64,000 nt of DNA from Methylocystis bryophila (GCF_027925445.1 NZ_AP027149.1:4042501-4106500); one strand, 5' to 3'. Shown: positions 44,143-53,068, counted from the stretch's first letter. Numbers and translations are program-made. The notes: generated by a model not told the origin, from the letters alone.

Positions 44143-44715
44143 GTGAAGAAAAGCATCAGGCCTCTGGTCTCTGGCCTCGCCGGCTTAACCGCCATCTTAG
44201 TGTGCGCCGCTTATGCGCAGACTTCAGGAGTTACATTTCACAACACCGTCACCGGCGAAACTCTGAACTTCGATGACGCCCTGCCGGAAGGTCGCGATAC
44301 GGATGGCGTGAAGAAGTTCATGCAGACCGGCGCCAACCCCTACAATGAAGATCCGAGCTGCCTGAAGAAGGGCGAGCAGATCTTCCTTTCCGCCTGCTCA
44401 GGCTGTCACGGTCACCTCGGCGAAGGCAAGATCGGACCGGGGCTCAACGACGACTACTGGACCTATCCCGAGAATGAGACGGACGTCGGCCTGTTCTCGA
44501 CGATCTTCGGCGGCGCCAAGGCGTCGATGGGACCGCAATATCAGAATCTGAAGCTCGACGAGATGCTTTTGGTCATGGCCTGGGTGCGTCATCTCTACAA
44601 GGATGACGTGAAACACGCGACCTGGCTGACCGAGGCGCAAAAGACGGCCTACAAGCCTTACAAGCACGACGAAACCTTCCCCGATAACTCGCCCGGCCTC
44701 TGCGCGGGGAAATAG
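44143..44715 (+). CDS. mxaG: Cytochrome cL, electron acceptor of methanol dehydrogenase
   Basis: The start is GTG 44143. The 190-residue product has a signal peptide (about 25 residues, ending AYAQ). A single haem site CSGCH spans Cys85, Cys88 and His89, with the probable sixth ligand Met129 in GAKASMGP. The acidic sequence and the NPYNEDPSCLKKGE region are typical of cytochrome cL. It takes electrons from PQQ in MxaF and passes them to cytochrome cH. The position between mxaJ and mxaI is canonical. Confidence 0.95.
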   Translation: MKKSIRPLVSGLAGLTAILVCAAYAQTSGVTFHNTVTGETLNFDDALPEGRDTDGVKKFMQTGANPYNEDPSCLKKGEQIFLSACSGCHGHLGEGKIGPGLNDDYWTYPENETDVGLFSTIFGGAKASMGPQYQNLKLDEMLLVMAWVRHLYKDDVKHATWLTEAQKTAYKPYKHDETFPDNSPGLCAGK

Positions 44716-44771
44716 ACTGAGTTCGACGCTCGCCTGCAACTACACCTAACCAGGAAATGGGAGGAACAAGC

Positions 44772-45146
44772 ATGAAGAACAGCACAATCGGTCTCCTCGT
44801 GCTCGCCGCGCTGATCGGCGCGCCGACGGCTTCCGCGCTCGCTTACGATGGCACCAACTGCAAAGCGCCAGGCAACTGCTGGGAGCCGAAACCGGGCTTC
44901 CCCGCAAAGATCGAAGGCTCGAAATACGACCCCAAGCACGATCCCAAAGAGCTCGCTAAACAGCAGACGTCGATCCAGGCCATGGAGGAGCGCAACAGGA
45001 AACGCGTCGCCAATTTTAAGAAGACCGGCAAATGGATCTATGAGGTCGATAAGATTCCTGCCGACGTCGCTGAGCCAGCTCCCAAGCCTTCAAGTGAAGC
45101 TTCCAGCAGCTCCACTCCCGCTGGATGGACGTCGCCGACAAAGTAG
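44772..45146 (+). CDS. mxaI: Methanol dehydrogenase small subunit
   Basis: The ATG at 44772 lies behind GGGAGGAA. The 124-residue product has a signal peptide of about 24 residues. The mature start is YDGTNCKAPGNCWEPKPGFP, then a long basic helix KELAKQQTSIQAMEERNRKR, typical of MxaI. It wraps around MxaF in the alpha2beta2 enzyme. It ends in a Pro/Ser/Thr-rich tail of about 25 residues (PAPKPSSEASSSS and onward), longer than I expect for this family. Its presence confirms that the adjacent large subunit is MxaF, not XoxF. Confidence 0.95.
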   Translation: MKNSTIGLLVLAALIGAPTASALAYDGTNCKAPGNCWEPKPGFPAKIEGSKYDPKHDPKELAKQQTSIQAMEERNRKRVANFKKTGKWIYEVDKIPADVAEPAPKPSSEASSSSTPAGWTSPTK

Positions 45147-45230
45147 CCGATTTGACGAAATGCGCGGCCGCGGTCGGGAATGATGTTCACGCCATGAGCT
45201 CATCCCTCCGCAACCCAAGATCGCGGCCGC

Positions 45231-45305
45231 TTAGAGCATGTCACGGAAATGTGCGAAGCGGTTTTCCGATCATGCCATGCTCTAACTATTTGACCTGGCG
45301 CGCTT
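45231..45305. repeat. REP-like palindromic repeat (AGAGCATG class) inside the mxa operon
   Basis: TTAGAGCATGTCACGGAAATGTGCGAAGCGG..CATGCCATGCTCTAA is an imperfect palindrome related to 39743. It lies between mxaI and mxaR, directly before the mxaR start. It could separate expression of the abundant structural genes from the maturation genes by stalling decay or transcription. Confidence 0.7.
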
Positions 45306-45314
45306 TTCCTTGAC

Positions 45315-46376
45315 ATGCTCCAGACTCCTCCGCGCAGGTGCGAATTGATCGACCCCCGAAACCGCGACGCCGCCCTCGCGGAGTGGCGAGAGCAGGCGCT
45401 CGCCTTTGAGCAGGAGATCGCGAAAGCGGTCGTTGGACAGGCTCAGGCCATCCGCCTTCTCACCATTTCCGTTTTTGCCCGAGGGCACGTGCTGCTCGAA
45501 GGCGATGTCGGCGTAGGAAAAACGACACTCCTGCGTGCGGCCTCGCGCGCGCTCGGCGGCGAGTTCAACCGCCTCGAGGGCACGGTCGACATGATGCCGA
45601 CCGACATCATCTATCACACCTATCTTGCGGAGGACGGCCGACCGCGCGTCGAGCCGACTGCCGTGCTCGATTGCTCTGATCGCTTATCCGTTTTCTTTTT
45701 CAATGAGATCAACCGGGCTCGCCCCCAGGTGCATTCGCTTCTGTTGCGCCTCATGGCCGAGAGAACGCTCTCCGCCTTCAATCGAGAATATTGGTTTCCC
45801 TATCTTCAGGTCTTCGCCGATCGCAACATGATCGAGCGAGAAGAGACCTTCGAGTTGCCGGCCGCCGCGCGCGATCGTTTCCTGATGGAGATCACGATCG
45901 CCGCGCCAAAGGACCCGGCCATCCGCAAGCAGCTCATCTTCGATCCGAAATTTCAGGACGTGGATGCGCTGATCGAGCAGGTTCGCCCGGGAACGATCGA
46001 TTTTCGCGAGATCCCCATGATCTCGCAAATCCTTCAAGAGAGCGTCTCCGCAAGCGACGCGCTTAAGGACTATGTGGTGAGGCTTTGGCAAGCGCTGGTG
46101 GACCCGGCCTCGGCCGGCATATCGCTGGCCGACCTCGACGTCGCCCATCTGGTCAGAGGCGGCGCGAGTCCGCGCGGGCTGGCCTATCTGATCCGCGCGG
46201 CGCGGGTGAGGGCGTGGCTCGAAGGACGCTGCTACCTCACGCCGGACGACGTCCGCGCGGTCTTTCTCGAAGTGGTCGCGCATCGGATCTTCGTTGATCC
46301 GATCCACGCACTTCGTGGCGACGATCCCGTGAAGAGGCTCTGTCTCGCGGCCTTCGAGGCGACACCTGCGCCATGA
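45315..46376 (+). CDS. mxaR: MxaR, MoxR-type AAA+ ATPase for methanol dehydrogenase maturation
   Basis: A 353-residue protein with Walker A GDVGVGKTT, Walker B-type VFFFNEINRARPQ, sensor residues in FADRNMIEREETFELPAAARDRFLME, and a C-terminal lid domain. MoxR ATPases with vWA partners insert metal into or remodel client enzymes; here the client is MxaF with its calcium. No clear ribosome site precedes the ATG, which lies directly after a repeat, so initiation may be weak. It overlaps mxaS by four bases. Confidence 0.93.
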   Translation: MLQTPPRRCELIDPRNRDAALAEWREQALAFEQEIAKAVVGQAQAIRLLTISVFARGHVLLEGDVGVGKTTLLRAASRALGGEFNRLEGTVDMMPTDIIYHTYLAEDGRPRVEPTAVLDCSDRLSVFFFNEINRARPQVHSLLLRLMAERTLSAFNREYWFPYLQVFADRNMIEREETFELPAAARDRFLMEITIAAPKDPAIRKQLIFDPKFQDVDALIEQVRPGTIDFREIPMISQILQESVSASDALKDYVVRLWQALVDPASAGISLADLDVAHLVRGGASPRGLAYLIRAARVRAWLEGRCYLTPDDVRAVFLEVVAHRIFVDPIHALRGDDPVKRLCLAAFEATPAP

Positions 46377-47218
46377 ACGCTCCCCGCGAAATCCTCTATC
46401 ACCCGCGCGGTCGATTTCGTTCGAATCATCTGGGGCCGCACGCTTCCACCGAGGTCGGCGGCTTCGGCGTGTTTCGCGACCAGGCTCCGTTCCTGCGCTA
46501 TCCCGACGCCCGACGTATCGACATCAGGGCCAGCTTGCGCGATCCATTCGAGCAAGTCTACGTCAGACGCTTCGAGCAACGACAATCCATCGACGTCGTC
46601 GCGATCGTCGATGCGTCGGCTTCCATGGGATTTACGGGAGCCGGCGACAGCTTCGCGCTCGCCTGTCGTACAGTCGAGTCTCTTGCTTATTCCGCGACGA
46701 AGATTGGAGACCGCTTCGGTCTGATCAGCTGCGACGAGCGCGTCAGGAACAATATGCTGCTTCCTCCAACACGGTCGAGAAGCCTTGCGCTCCGCGCCGC
46801 CTGGCGACTTCGAGAGGAGCGACCCGACGGCAGAAACGCTGAAGGGTTCCTGGCCGCTGCGAAGGCGCTGGGCGTCACCCGCAAGCTTGTGTTTCTGATC
46901 TCGGATTTCAGATGGCCGCGGCGCCTTCTCGAACGCGTCTTCGACGCCTTCGCCCTCCATGACGCATCCCCGCTTGTCATTCTCGATTCGGCGGAAGAAT
47001 CGCCGCCTGCCTGGGGTCTGCTAGAGCTTATCGATTCCGAAAGCGGCGCCAGAAGGCTATGGGCCATGCGTCCTAGCCTCCGCGCACGCTGGATCGAACA
47101 GGAGAAAGGGCGACAAGCGTTCTTGACGCAGCTTGCGGCGGATCGTTGCCGCGCTCCCATTTTTATGCGCGACAGTTTCGACCCGGAGGTTCTCAGCCTT
47201 CAGCTCATGGCCGCGTGA
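46373..47218 (+). CDS. mxaS: MxaS, DUF58/vWA-like maturation protein
   Basis: A 281-residue protein of the DUF58 type. FRSNHLGPHASTEVGGFGVF and the region DPFEQVYVRRFEQRQSIDVVAIVDASASMGF carry the MIDAS-like DASAS motif. LVFLISDFRWPRRLLE follows. It is a partner of the MoxR ATPase in the mxa maturation set. The start overlaps mxaR (ATGA). Confidence 0.92.
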   Translation: MNAPREILYHPRGRFRSNHLGPHASTEVGGFGVFRDQAPFLRYPDARRIDIRASLRDPFEQVYVRRFEQRQSIDVVAIVDASASMGFTGAGDSFALACRTVESLAYSATKIGDRFGLISCDERVRNNMLLPPTRSRSLALRAAWRLREERPDGRNAEGFLAAAKALGVTRKLVFLISDFRWPRRLLERVFDAFALHDASPLVILDSAEESPPAWGLLELIDSESGARRLWAMRPSLRARWIEQEKGRQAFLTQLAADRCRAPIFMRDSFDPEVLSLQLMAA

Positions 47219-47226
47219 GCTCGCGA

Positions 47227-48129
47227 ATGCGCCTCTCGATCCTTCTTCTTGTCTGGATTGTCTTCTCGCCGTCGGCGAGGGCGAACGAGTTTGCGATCGA
47301 AATCAGGTCGGAACGCTCCTTCGGCTATTTCGTCGGCGACCTCGTGAAGACTGTCGTCGACATCCGAGGGCCGTCGAACGCCGAGCTCATACGTGGGTCG
47401 CTGCCCGATCCCGTTCCCTTGACGGTCTCACTCGACCTTCGAGATGTCTCTGTCGAAGAATTCAAGCAAGGCGATCAGCGATTGTGGCGAATACGCCTAG
47501 CCTATCAGAATCTCTATGCAGCGCTGGACGTGAGAAACATCGAGGTTCCCGCTTTCACGGTCAGCTATCAGCTAATGGGAGAGCAAAGCCAGGTCACCGT
47601 GCCCGCGTGGCGTTTCGGCGTAGCGCCTCTTCGTGAGATTGCGCCGGAGCCAAAAGAGCGCGGAGAAGACTATCTGCGACCCGACCCCGGTCCGGCGTTC
47701 GTCGACCAAGAGGAAAGCCTTCGGCTAACGGCTCTCTTCGCCGCGCTCACCGTCTTGCTCACCATCGCGGTCGCCTGGGACCATGGGTGGCCGCCCTTCC
47801 ATCGCCGGGCTGCGCGCGAGTTTTCAGTCTTGGTGCGCCGTCTCGAGGCCCTCGCGCGTCGTGACCAAAGCATGGAAGGATTGCGCAAGGCCGCCTGCGA
47901 GCTGCACCGCGCCTTCAACGCCGTTGGCGGAAAAAGCCTATTGCGCTCCGATCTGGACGAGTTCTTCCGTCACCGCGCGGAGTTTGCAAGCGTGCAACCG
48001 ACGACGGAGCGCTTTTTCGAGGCTTCGGAAAGACTCTTTTTCGACCCGGAGCAGGCGTCGAGCGCCTTCACCATGGCGGAGCTCGTCGGTTTCGCCAAGG
48101 CGCTCGCCGCGCAAGAGAGGTCGCGATGA
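47227..48129 (+). CDS. mxaA: MxaA, membrane protein for calcium insertion into methanol dehydrogenase
   Basis: The ATG at 47227 is chosen; a GTG at 47215 overlapping the mxaS stop is an equally possible start. The product of about 300 residues has a signal peptide (MRLSILLLVWIVFSPSARA), a beta-rich periplasmic domain (EIRSERSFGYFVGDLVKTVVDI), one transmembrane helix (LTALFAALTVLLTIAVAW) and a cytoplasmic C-terminal helical part. Known mxaA mutants lack calcium in MDH. It overlaps mxaC by four bases. Confidence 0.92.
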   Translation: MRLSILLLVWIVFSPSARANEFAIEIRSERSFGYFVGDLVKTVVDIRGPSNAELIRGSLPDPVPLTVSLDLRDVSVEEFKQGDQRLWRIRLAYQNLYAALDVRNIEVPAFTVSYQLMGEQSQVTVPAWRFGVAPLREIAPEPKERGEDYLRPDPGPAFVDQEESLRLTALFAALTVLLTIAVAWDHGWPPFHRRAAREFSVLVRRLEALARRDQSMEGLRKAACELHRAFNAVGGKSLLRSDLDEFFRHRAEFASVQPTTERFFEASERLFFDPEQASSAFTMAELVGFAKALAAQERSR

Positions 48130-49121
48130 TCGACTTCGATTATCCGCTGGCCTTGTGGTTCACGCCATTGGCTCTCAGCCCGCTTTTTCGACTGCCGTTT
48201 CGCGGCGCAATTGCGCCGTCGATCATGGAGGGCCCCGTCGATCCGCTCTCGCGCTGGATCGCGACCGCGCTGAAGATCTGCGGCGTTTTGGCGATTTCCT
48301 CCTTCATTCTCGCTGCCGCAAGTCCGCATCAGTTCGGCGGCGGCGTCGAGCGCGTCGGAGAAGGGGCCGAGATCGTCTTTCTGATCGACCGCAGCGGCAG
48401 CATGAACGAGACTTTCGCGGGACGCAGCCCCAGCGGTGGAGAGGAATCGAAAGCTTCCGCAGCGAAGAGGCTGCTCCAAAACTTCATTGCGGGCGATCGT
48501 CACGATTTCGTGGGCATCGCGGCTTTCTCGACAGCCCCGATGCTGGTGACGCCGCTCACCGATCGCCGCGCCGCGATCAAGGCGGGCATCGACGCCGTGG
48601 ACAGACCCGGGCTCGACTACACCAATATTGGCCGCGGTCTCGCGATGGCGCTGTCGATGTTTCCACCCGGGCTTTCGGATAGCTCGCGGGCGATCATTCT
48701 CGTCTCCGACGGCGCCGGCGTCATCGACCCACGCATTCAGGAGGACCTGCGCGCTGACTTCAAGAAGGCCAACATTCATCTCTATTGGCTTTTCCTGCGC
48801 ACCAGCGGAAGTCCAGGGATTTACCAAATCCCCGATGCCGGCTCCGATACGCCGCAGGCGGCGCCCGAGCGTCATCTGGATATCTTCTTCAAGTCGCTCG
48901 GCGTCTCCTATCGCGCCTTCGAAGCCGAAGGCGCCGAGCAGATCGGGGCGGCCGTCCAACAGATCGAGCGACTGGAGCGTCATCCCGTTCGCTATGTTGA
49001 AGCTCAGCCGCGCGAAGACCTTTCCCCGGGACTCTTCGTCATCGCCGCTGTAGCTGTGCTCATTCTGCTTCTCGCCAAGCTCGCGGAAGTCCGCATGTTT
49101 CGTCCCCGAGGCGCCGCATGA
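48126..49121 (+). CDS. mxaC: MxaC, von Willebrand factor A-domain membrane protein
   Basis: A 331-residue protein with N-terminal helices (ALWFTPLALSPLF, WIATALKICGVLAISSFILAAA). The vWA domain has the MIDAS motif VFLIDRSGSMNE, a threonine in GLDYTNIGRGL and IILVSDGAGVID. A C-terminal helix (LFVIAAVAVLILLLAKLAEV) follows. It works with MxaR, MxaS, MxaA, MxaK and MxaL in assembling calcium-loaded methanol dehydrogenase. Both ends overlap neighbouring genes by four bases. Confidence 0.93.
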   Translation: MIDFDYPLALWFTPLALSPLFRLPFRGAIAPSIMEGPVDPLSRWIATALKICGVLAISSFILAAASPHQFGGGVERVGEGAEIVFLIDRSGSMNETFAGRSPSGGEESKASAAKRLLQNFIAGDRHDFVGIAAFSTAPMLVTPLTDRRAAIKAGIDAVDRPGLDYTNIGRGLAMALSMFPPGLSDSSRAIILVSDGAGVIDPRIQEDLRADFKKANIHLYWLFLRTSGSPGIYQIPDAGSDTPQAAPERHLDIFFKSLGVSYRAFEAEGAEQIGAAVQQIERLERHPVRYVEAQPREDLSPGLFVIAAVAVLILLLAKLAEVRMFRPRGAA

Positions 49122-49756
49122 TCGATCGTAACGCTGCGGCGAAGCTTGGCGCCCCACAGGACCGCAAGCGGTTCCCCCTATGGCAAGAGGCCGGCCGATG
49201 GTGGCGACGCTCACGATCGACCCTGCTCGTCCTGGCTGCGATTTTCAGCGCCGCGGCTACGCTCCACGCGGCTTGGCTCAGGCGCGTAATGGAGATGACG
49301 AATAGAGAGATCGCGGCGCTACACGCTGGCCATGACAGGCCTGTGGCTAATGACGCCGCGCCGGAGCTCCTCCTGGCGAGGATCGAGTTCCTTGCAAAGC
49401 GCGATGATGTCGACAACGCCCGCCCCCTCCTGGTGACGCTCGATGCAACGGCGCAGGATGACCTCGCGGCAAAAGCTCATTATGCGCTCGGCAACGCTCT
49501 CCTACGCAGGGCTTTCGAACTGATCGAGCGCGGAGATCTCGATGAAGCGGGGCCTTTTGTTAATTTGTCCAAGCGCGAGTATCGACGCGCTCTTCAGCTG
49601 TGGCCGTCATATTGGGACGCCAAGTTCAATTTCGATGTCGCCGCGCGACTGATCCGCGACTATCCGGCGTTCGAGCAAGAGAACGGCGACGTTCTCGAGG
49701 CCGAGCCCAAGAAGCTTTGGACCGACGTGCCCGGCGTTCCCAAGGGGCTGCCCTGA
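49118..49756 (+). CDS. mxaK: MxaK, membrane-anchored maturation protein
   Basis: A 212-residue protein with one helix near residues 35-53 (STLLVLAAIFSAAATLHAAW). A helical periplasmic part with TPR-like character follows (KAHYALGNALLRRAFELIERGDLDEAGPFVNLSKREYRRALQLWPSYWDAKFNFDVAARLI). Position between mxaC and mxaL identifies it. It overlaps mxaC by four bases and mxaL by one. Confidence 0.9.
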   Translation: MIDRNAAAKLGAPQDRKRFPLWQEAGRWWRRSRSTLLVLAAIFSAAATLHAAWLRRVMEMTNREIAALHAGHDRPVANDAAPELLLARIEFLAKRDDVDNARPLLVTLDATAQDDLAAKAHYALGNALLRRAFELIERGDLDEAGPFVNLSKREYRRALQLWPSYWDAKFNFDVAARLIRDYPAFEQENGDVLEAEPKKLWTDVPGVPKGLP

Positions 49757-50844
49757 TGCGCCACTGGGACATGCGCGACCCGCGCTTGCTGCTTCTGGCG
49801 CTCGCCCTATCACTGTCGCTCGTCGCGCTGATCGCGCCGACCGCCGAAACGATGCGGAAGAGCTTCGACACGCTGGTCATCGTCGATATCACCGGAAGCA
49901 TGAACACGCGTGATTACACAGCGAGAGGCAAGCCTGTCTCCCGGCTCGAGCACGTCAAGGGAGTCCTGCGAGATTTCATTGCTGACCTGCCTTGCGGTTC
50001 TCGATTTGCGCTCGGCGTCTTTACCGAGCGACGTCCCTTTCTGCTGTTCGAACCGATCGAGGTCTGCGACAATTATGCGCCGCTCACGCACACGATCGAA
50101 GCGCTCGACTGGCGCATGGCGTGGGAGGGAGACAGCCGCATTGCCGCCGGTCTCTTTCGCGCCATCGAGATGGCGCGCGACCTCAATACGGACCTCGTCT
50201 TCGTAAGCGACGGACAAGAAGCGCCGCCCTTACCCTTCTCAGGTCCGCCGCCGTTCGAAGGACGCAGCGGCGAAGTCCGCGGATTGATCGTCGGCGCTGG
50301 CGGCTACGAGCTCTCTCCAATCCCGAAATTCAATGACGAGGGCCGCGAAATCGGTTTCTACGGCGTCGAGGACGTTCCTCACGACAATCGCTTTGGTCTT
50401 CCGCCTCCCGGCGCCGACCAAAGAGAGGGATACAACGCTCGCAACGCGCCATTCGGAGCCGCGCTCACGGTCGGCGAAGAGCATCTTTCTTCTGTGCGTG
50501 AGCCCTATCTCCAATCTCTCGCGGGAAAGACGGGGCTGTCCTACGCGCATCTCGTCGGTGCGTCGGATCTGCTCCACGATTTCAAGCAGGCGGCCTCCCC
50601 GCAATACCGGGCGGTCGCGCTCGATCTCCGTCCCATGCTCGGCGCGACCGCAGCCACGGCGCTGATTGCGATTTTCCTTCTCCTTCCCGCGCTCGAACGG
50701 CTCGTCGACAGTCGGGCGCGGCGCATTCAAATCGCCAAACCTCAAAAAATGGGAGACAGAAATGAGAATCATCTGGGCGGCAATCGCTACCCTGCTCGCG
50801 GCCCCGGCGCTGGCGCATGGCCCGACGCCCATCAAGGTCGATGA
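49756..50844 (+). CDS. mxaL: MxaL, vWA-domain membrane protein
   Basis: The ATG at 49756 overlaps the mxaK stop (TGATG). The 362-residue product has an N-terminal helix (LLLLALALSLSLVALIAP), a vWA domain with the MIDAS motif VIVDITGSMNTRD and LVFVSDGQEAPP, and a C-terminal helix (LGATAATALIAIFLLLPAL). The last 27 residues are encoded within the mxaD 5' end (83-base overlap) and have the composition of out-of-frame sequence. The ancestral stop may therefore have been lost by mutation near 50760. Confidence 0.9.
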   Translation: MRHWDMRDPRLLLLALALSLSLVALIAPTAETMRKSFDTLVIVDITGSMNTRDYTARGKPVSRLEHVKGVLRDFIADLPCGSRFALGVFTERRPFLLFEPIEVCDNYAPLTHTIEALDWRMAWEGDSRIAAGLFRAIEMARDLNTDLVFVSDGQEAPPLPFSGPPPFEGRSGEVRGLIVGAGGYELSPIPKFNDEGREIGFYGVEDVPHDNRFGLPPPGADQREGYNARNAPFGAALTVGEEHLSSVREPYLQSLAGKTGLSYAHLVGASDLLHDFKQAASPQYRAVALDLRPMLGATAATALIAIFLLLPALERLVDSRARRIQIAKPQKMGDRNENHLGGNRYPARGPGAGAWPDAHQGR

Positions 50845-51286
50845 GTCGATCGTCATCGCCGCCGACCCCAAGGTCGTATGGGCGGTGGCCGGCAAGTTCG
50901 ACAGCATCGCCACTTGGCATCCAGAGGTCGCGAGCGTGAAAGCCAAGGGCGGCGACGCCGTGGGCGCGGAGCGCGAGATCACTTTTCGTAAAGGCGGGGC
51001 GCTGAAAGAAGGTCTCGACGAATATGAGCCGTCGTCCTTCAAATACTCCTACCGTATGTCAGATCCCAATCTCGACGTGCTGCCGATCAGCTCCTACTCG
51101 ACCACCTTCGCGATCACGCCGGCGGCGGGCGGCGGCAGCGAGGTCCACTGGTATGGACGGCTCTACCGCGGCGACACCGGCAATGAGCCCCCGGAGAATC
51201 TCAACGATGACGCGGCGCGAACCGCCATGTCAGGGTTTCTTCGCACGGGGCTGGAAGGACTGAAGAAGAGAGTCGAGGGAAAATAG
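50762..51286 (+). CDS. mxaD: MxaD, exported SRPBCC-fold protein
   Basis: The ATG at 50762 lies behind GGGAGA. The 174-residue product has a signal peptide (IIWAAIATLLAAPALA). The SRPBCC domain reads VDESIVIAADPKVVWAVAGKFDSIATWHPEV..VGAEREITF..VHWYGRLYRGDTGNE. MxaD stimulates electron transfer between methanol dehydrogenase and cytochrome cL in Methylobacterium. It is the last canonical gene of the operon here. Confidence 0.92.
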   Translation: MRIIWAAIATLLAAPALAHGPTPIKVDESIVIAADPKVVWAVAGKFDSIATWHPEVASVKAKGGDAVGAEREITFRKGGALKEGLDEYEPSSFKYSYRMSDPNLDVLPISSYSTTFAITPAAGGGSEVHWYGRLYRGDTGNEPPENLNDDAARTAMSGFLRTGLEGLKKRVEGK

Positions 51287-51289
51287 CCG

Positions 51290-52246
51290 GTGGCCGTGCG
51301 CTGGCGAGACTGGGCCGTTCTGTGCCTGATGGCCTTCGGCGCTCAAGCTGCAAGCGCGGAGGATCTATACATCGTCTGTCAGGACGATGCGGCGCTCCTT
51401 CACTTCGACACGGAGCGCGCAGAGGTGAGCGGCCGGGTTGGCCTCTCGCCCAAGCCTGCAATGATCGCCGCTTCGCTGGAAAACCAACTGCTCTTTGTTT
51501 CTCATCCCGAGTCGGGACGAATTTCTCGACTCGAGATGTCACGCCTCGACGCGCCTAAAAGCCTTGAGATCGGGGGGACTCCTTTCGGGCTCGCCGTAAG
51601 CGCCGACGGTCGATTTCTCTATGTCGGCGATTGGAAACGCAATGTTGTGCGCAAGCTCGACGCGGAAACTGGAAAGCCGCTCGCGGAAGCTTCGGTCGGT
51701 CGTGAGCCGGCTGGCCTCGCTTTGGACTCGCGGGAGGAGCATCTCTATGTCGCCAACCGCGAAAGCCGATCGGTAACGGTCGTCGAGCTTGCGTCAATGC
51801 GCGCTGTGAAGACCATCGAGGTTGGAGAAGGACCTTTCGCTCTGGGCTTCGACAGCGCCAATAATCGCTTGTTCGTCGCCTCCGTCCGGAGCGGCGAGGT
51901 CACGGCGATCGACGGCGCAACGCAGGTCGTTACAGCAAAGATCGCAGTAGGAGGCGCGCCTTATGGCGTCGCGATCGACAGCGAAGGCGGACGCGTTCTC
52001 GTCACCAATCAGCATGCCAATCGCGTTTCCATCATTGACCCAAGCCACCTTCGTCTGATCGGGAGCATCGGCGTCGGACGCTATCCCGAGGCGGTCGCGA
52101 CATGGCGCGGTAAGGCCTATGTCGCGAATTGGTTCTCCGGCGACATTTCGGTCGTTGATCTCGCCACGGGTGATCGCCTCGCAACCGTCAGGCTCGGAGA
52201 GGGTCCGCGCTCCATGATTCTCTCCGGAGCGAGGGAAGCTCGGTGA
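51290..52246 (+). CDS. Exported YVTN-type beta-propeller protein
   Basis: GTG 51290 starts three bases after mxaD. The 318-residue product has a signal peptide (AVLCLMAFGAQAASA). Six or seven YVTN-like blades follow, for example GLAVSADGRFLYVGDWKRNVVRKLDAETGKPL, GLALDSREEHLYVANRESRSVTVVEL and GVAIDSEGGRVLVTNQHANRVSIIDPSHL. The place directly after mxaD corresponds to mxaE in Methylobacterium, but I do not assign the symbol. Related propellers such as YncE bind DNA or proteins, and some occur beside PQQ enzymes. A scaffold or accessory role in methanol oxidation is inferred from operon position. Confidence 0.85.
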   Translation: MAVRWRDWAVLCLMAFGAQAASAEDLYIVCQDDAALLHFDTERAEVSGRVGLSPKPAMIAASLENQLLFVSHPESGRISRLEMSRLDAPKSLEIGGTPFGLAVSADGRFLYVGDWKRNVVRKLDAETGKPLAEASVGREPAGLALDSREEHLYVANRESRSVTVVELASMRAVKTIEVGEGPFALGFDSANNRLFVASVRSGEVTAIDGATQVVTAKIAVGGAPYGVAIDSEGGRVLVTNQHANRVSIIDPSHLRLIGSIGVGRYPEAVATWRGKAYVANWFSGDISVVDLATGDRLATVRLGEGPRSMILSGAREAR

Positions 52247-52446
52247 ATGGTCGGCGCGCCGCGCTCATCGGGCTTGCTTGCCTGGCCCTCTCGTCGCGAG
52301 AGCATGGCAAGCCTGAAAGCGCACCAGCGCTGTTTCCCCGCGATCGGGACGCTCTAACGGATTTTAACGCCCTCTCCGCGCCGCGCGATTCTCGACGGCC
52401 ATGCGGATTAGATCAGCCCGGGAGCGAGCGCCGAGCTTCGCCTTGA
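52243..52446 (+). CDS. Possible short exported protein ending the mxa operon
   Basis: A GTG overlapping the propeller stop (GTGA) opens 67 codons. MNGRRAALIGLACLALSS looks like a signal peptide, and the rest has no domain. The last 83 bases run through the 3' end of the convergent regulator gene. It might be a degenerate counterpart of a small gene such as mxaH. Support is only overlap and signal. Confidence 0.25.
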   Translation: MNGRRAALIGLACLALSSREHGKPESAPALFPRDRDALTDFNALSAPRDSRRPCGLDQPGSERRASP

Positions 52447-52996
52447 GCAGTGTGCAATTATTCGCCACGGTCTTATAAGACACCTTGAGGAGATGCGCGA
52501 TCTCGACCATGTCTTTCCCCTCGGCGAGGTTGTGCAGGATCTCGATTTCGCGCCCGCTCAGGCTCTCGAAGGGATTGCTTCCAATTTTCTGCTCGGCGAA
52601 AGCGAGCTTGAGAGCCAGGCCGCTGGAGAGATAACGTTCGCCGTTTGCGACCGAGCGAATCGCCTGAATGAAAGCCTTGGGATTCTCGTTCTTGGTGATG
52701 TAGCCTCTTGCGCCCTGCTCGATGGATCGCGCGGCGAAGGCCGGGTCCTCGTTCATTGTGAAGATGATGATCTTCGAGCCGGGTTGGCGCTTAAGCATCC
52801 TGCGCAACGCCTCAAAGCCGGAAACGGCCGGTAGATTCAAATCGAGCACGACGACGTCGGGAAGTTGGGACGCATGCATCTCCAACGCCTCCTCGGCGTT
52901 GTGCGCCTCTAATACCTCCATGTCCGCCTGCCCGGAGAGCATCGCGCGGCAGCCCGCGATCACCATAGGATGGTCGTCGACGATCAGGATCCGCAT
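52364..52996 (-). CDS. NarL/FixJ-type response regulator (MxaB-like by position)
   Basis: A 210-residue protein. The receiver domain has acidic pocket Asp7-Asp8 (LIVDDHP), phospho-acceptor VVVLDLNLP (about Asp52), IIFTMNE and YITKNE lysine. The LuxR-type helix-turn-helix is PFESLSGREIEILHNLAEGKDMVEIAHLLKVSYKTVANNCTLLKAKL. It is divergent from the kinase at 53285, with shared motif 53069-53089 between them. In Methylobacterium a response regulator of this type, MxaB, is needed for mxa expression. The symbol is withheld because orthology cannot be shown here. Confidence 0.88.
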   Translation of the reverse strand: MRILIVDDHPMVIAGCRAMLSGQADMEVLEAHNAEEALEMHASQLPDVVVLDLNLPAVSGFEALRRMLKRQPGSKIIIFTMNEDPAFAARSIEQGARGYITKNENPKAFIQAIRSVANGERYLSSGLALKLAFAEQKIGSNPFESLSGREIEILHNLAEGKDMVEIAHLLKVSYKTVANNCTLLKAKLGARSRADLIRMAVENRAARRGR

Positions 52997-53068
52997 TGGC
53001 CTTTCCGCGTTTAAGATTCTTGACCAGACTATGTTGAACGAAGCTCGTTGCTGTCAATCATGCCGTAC

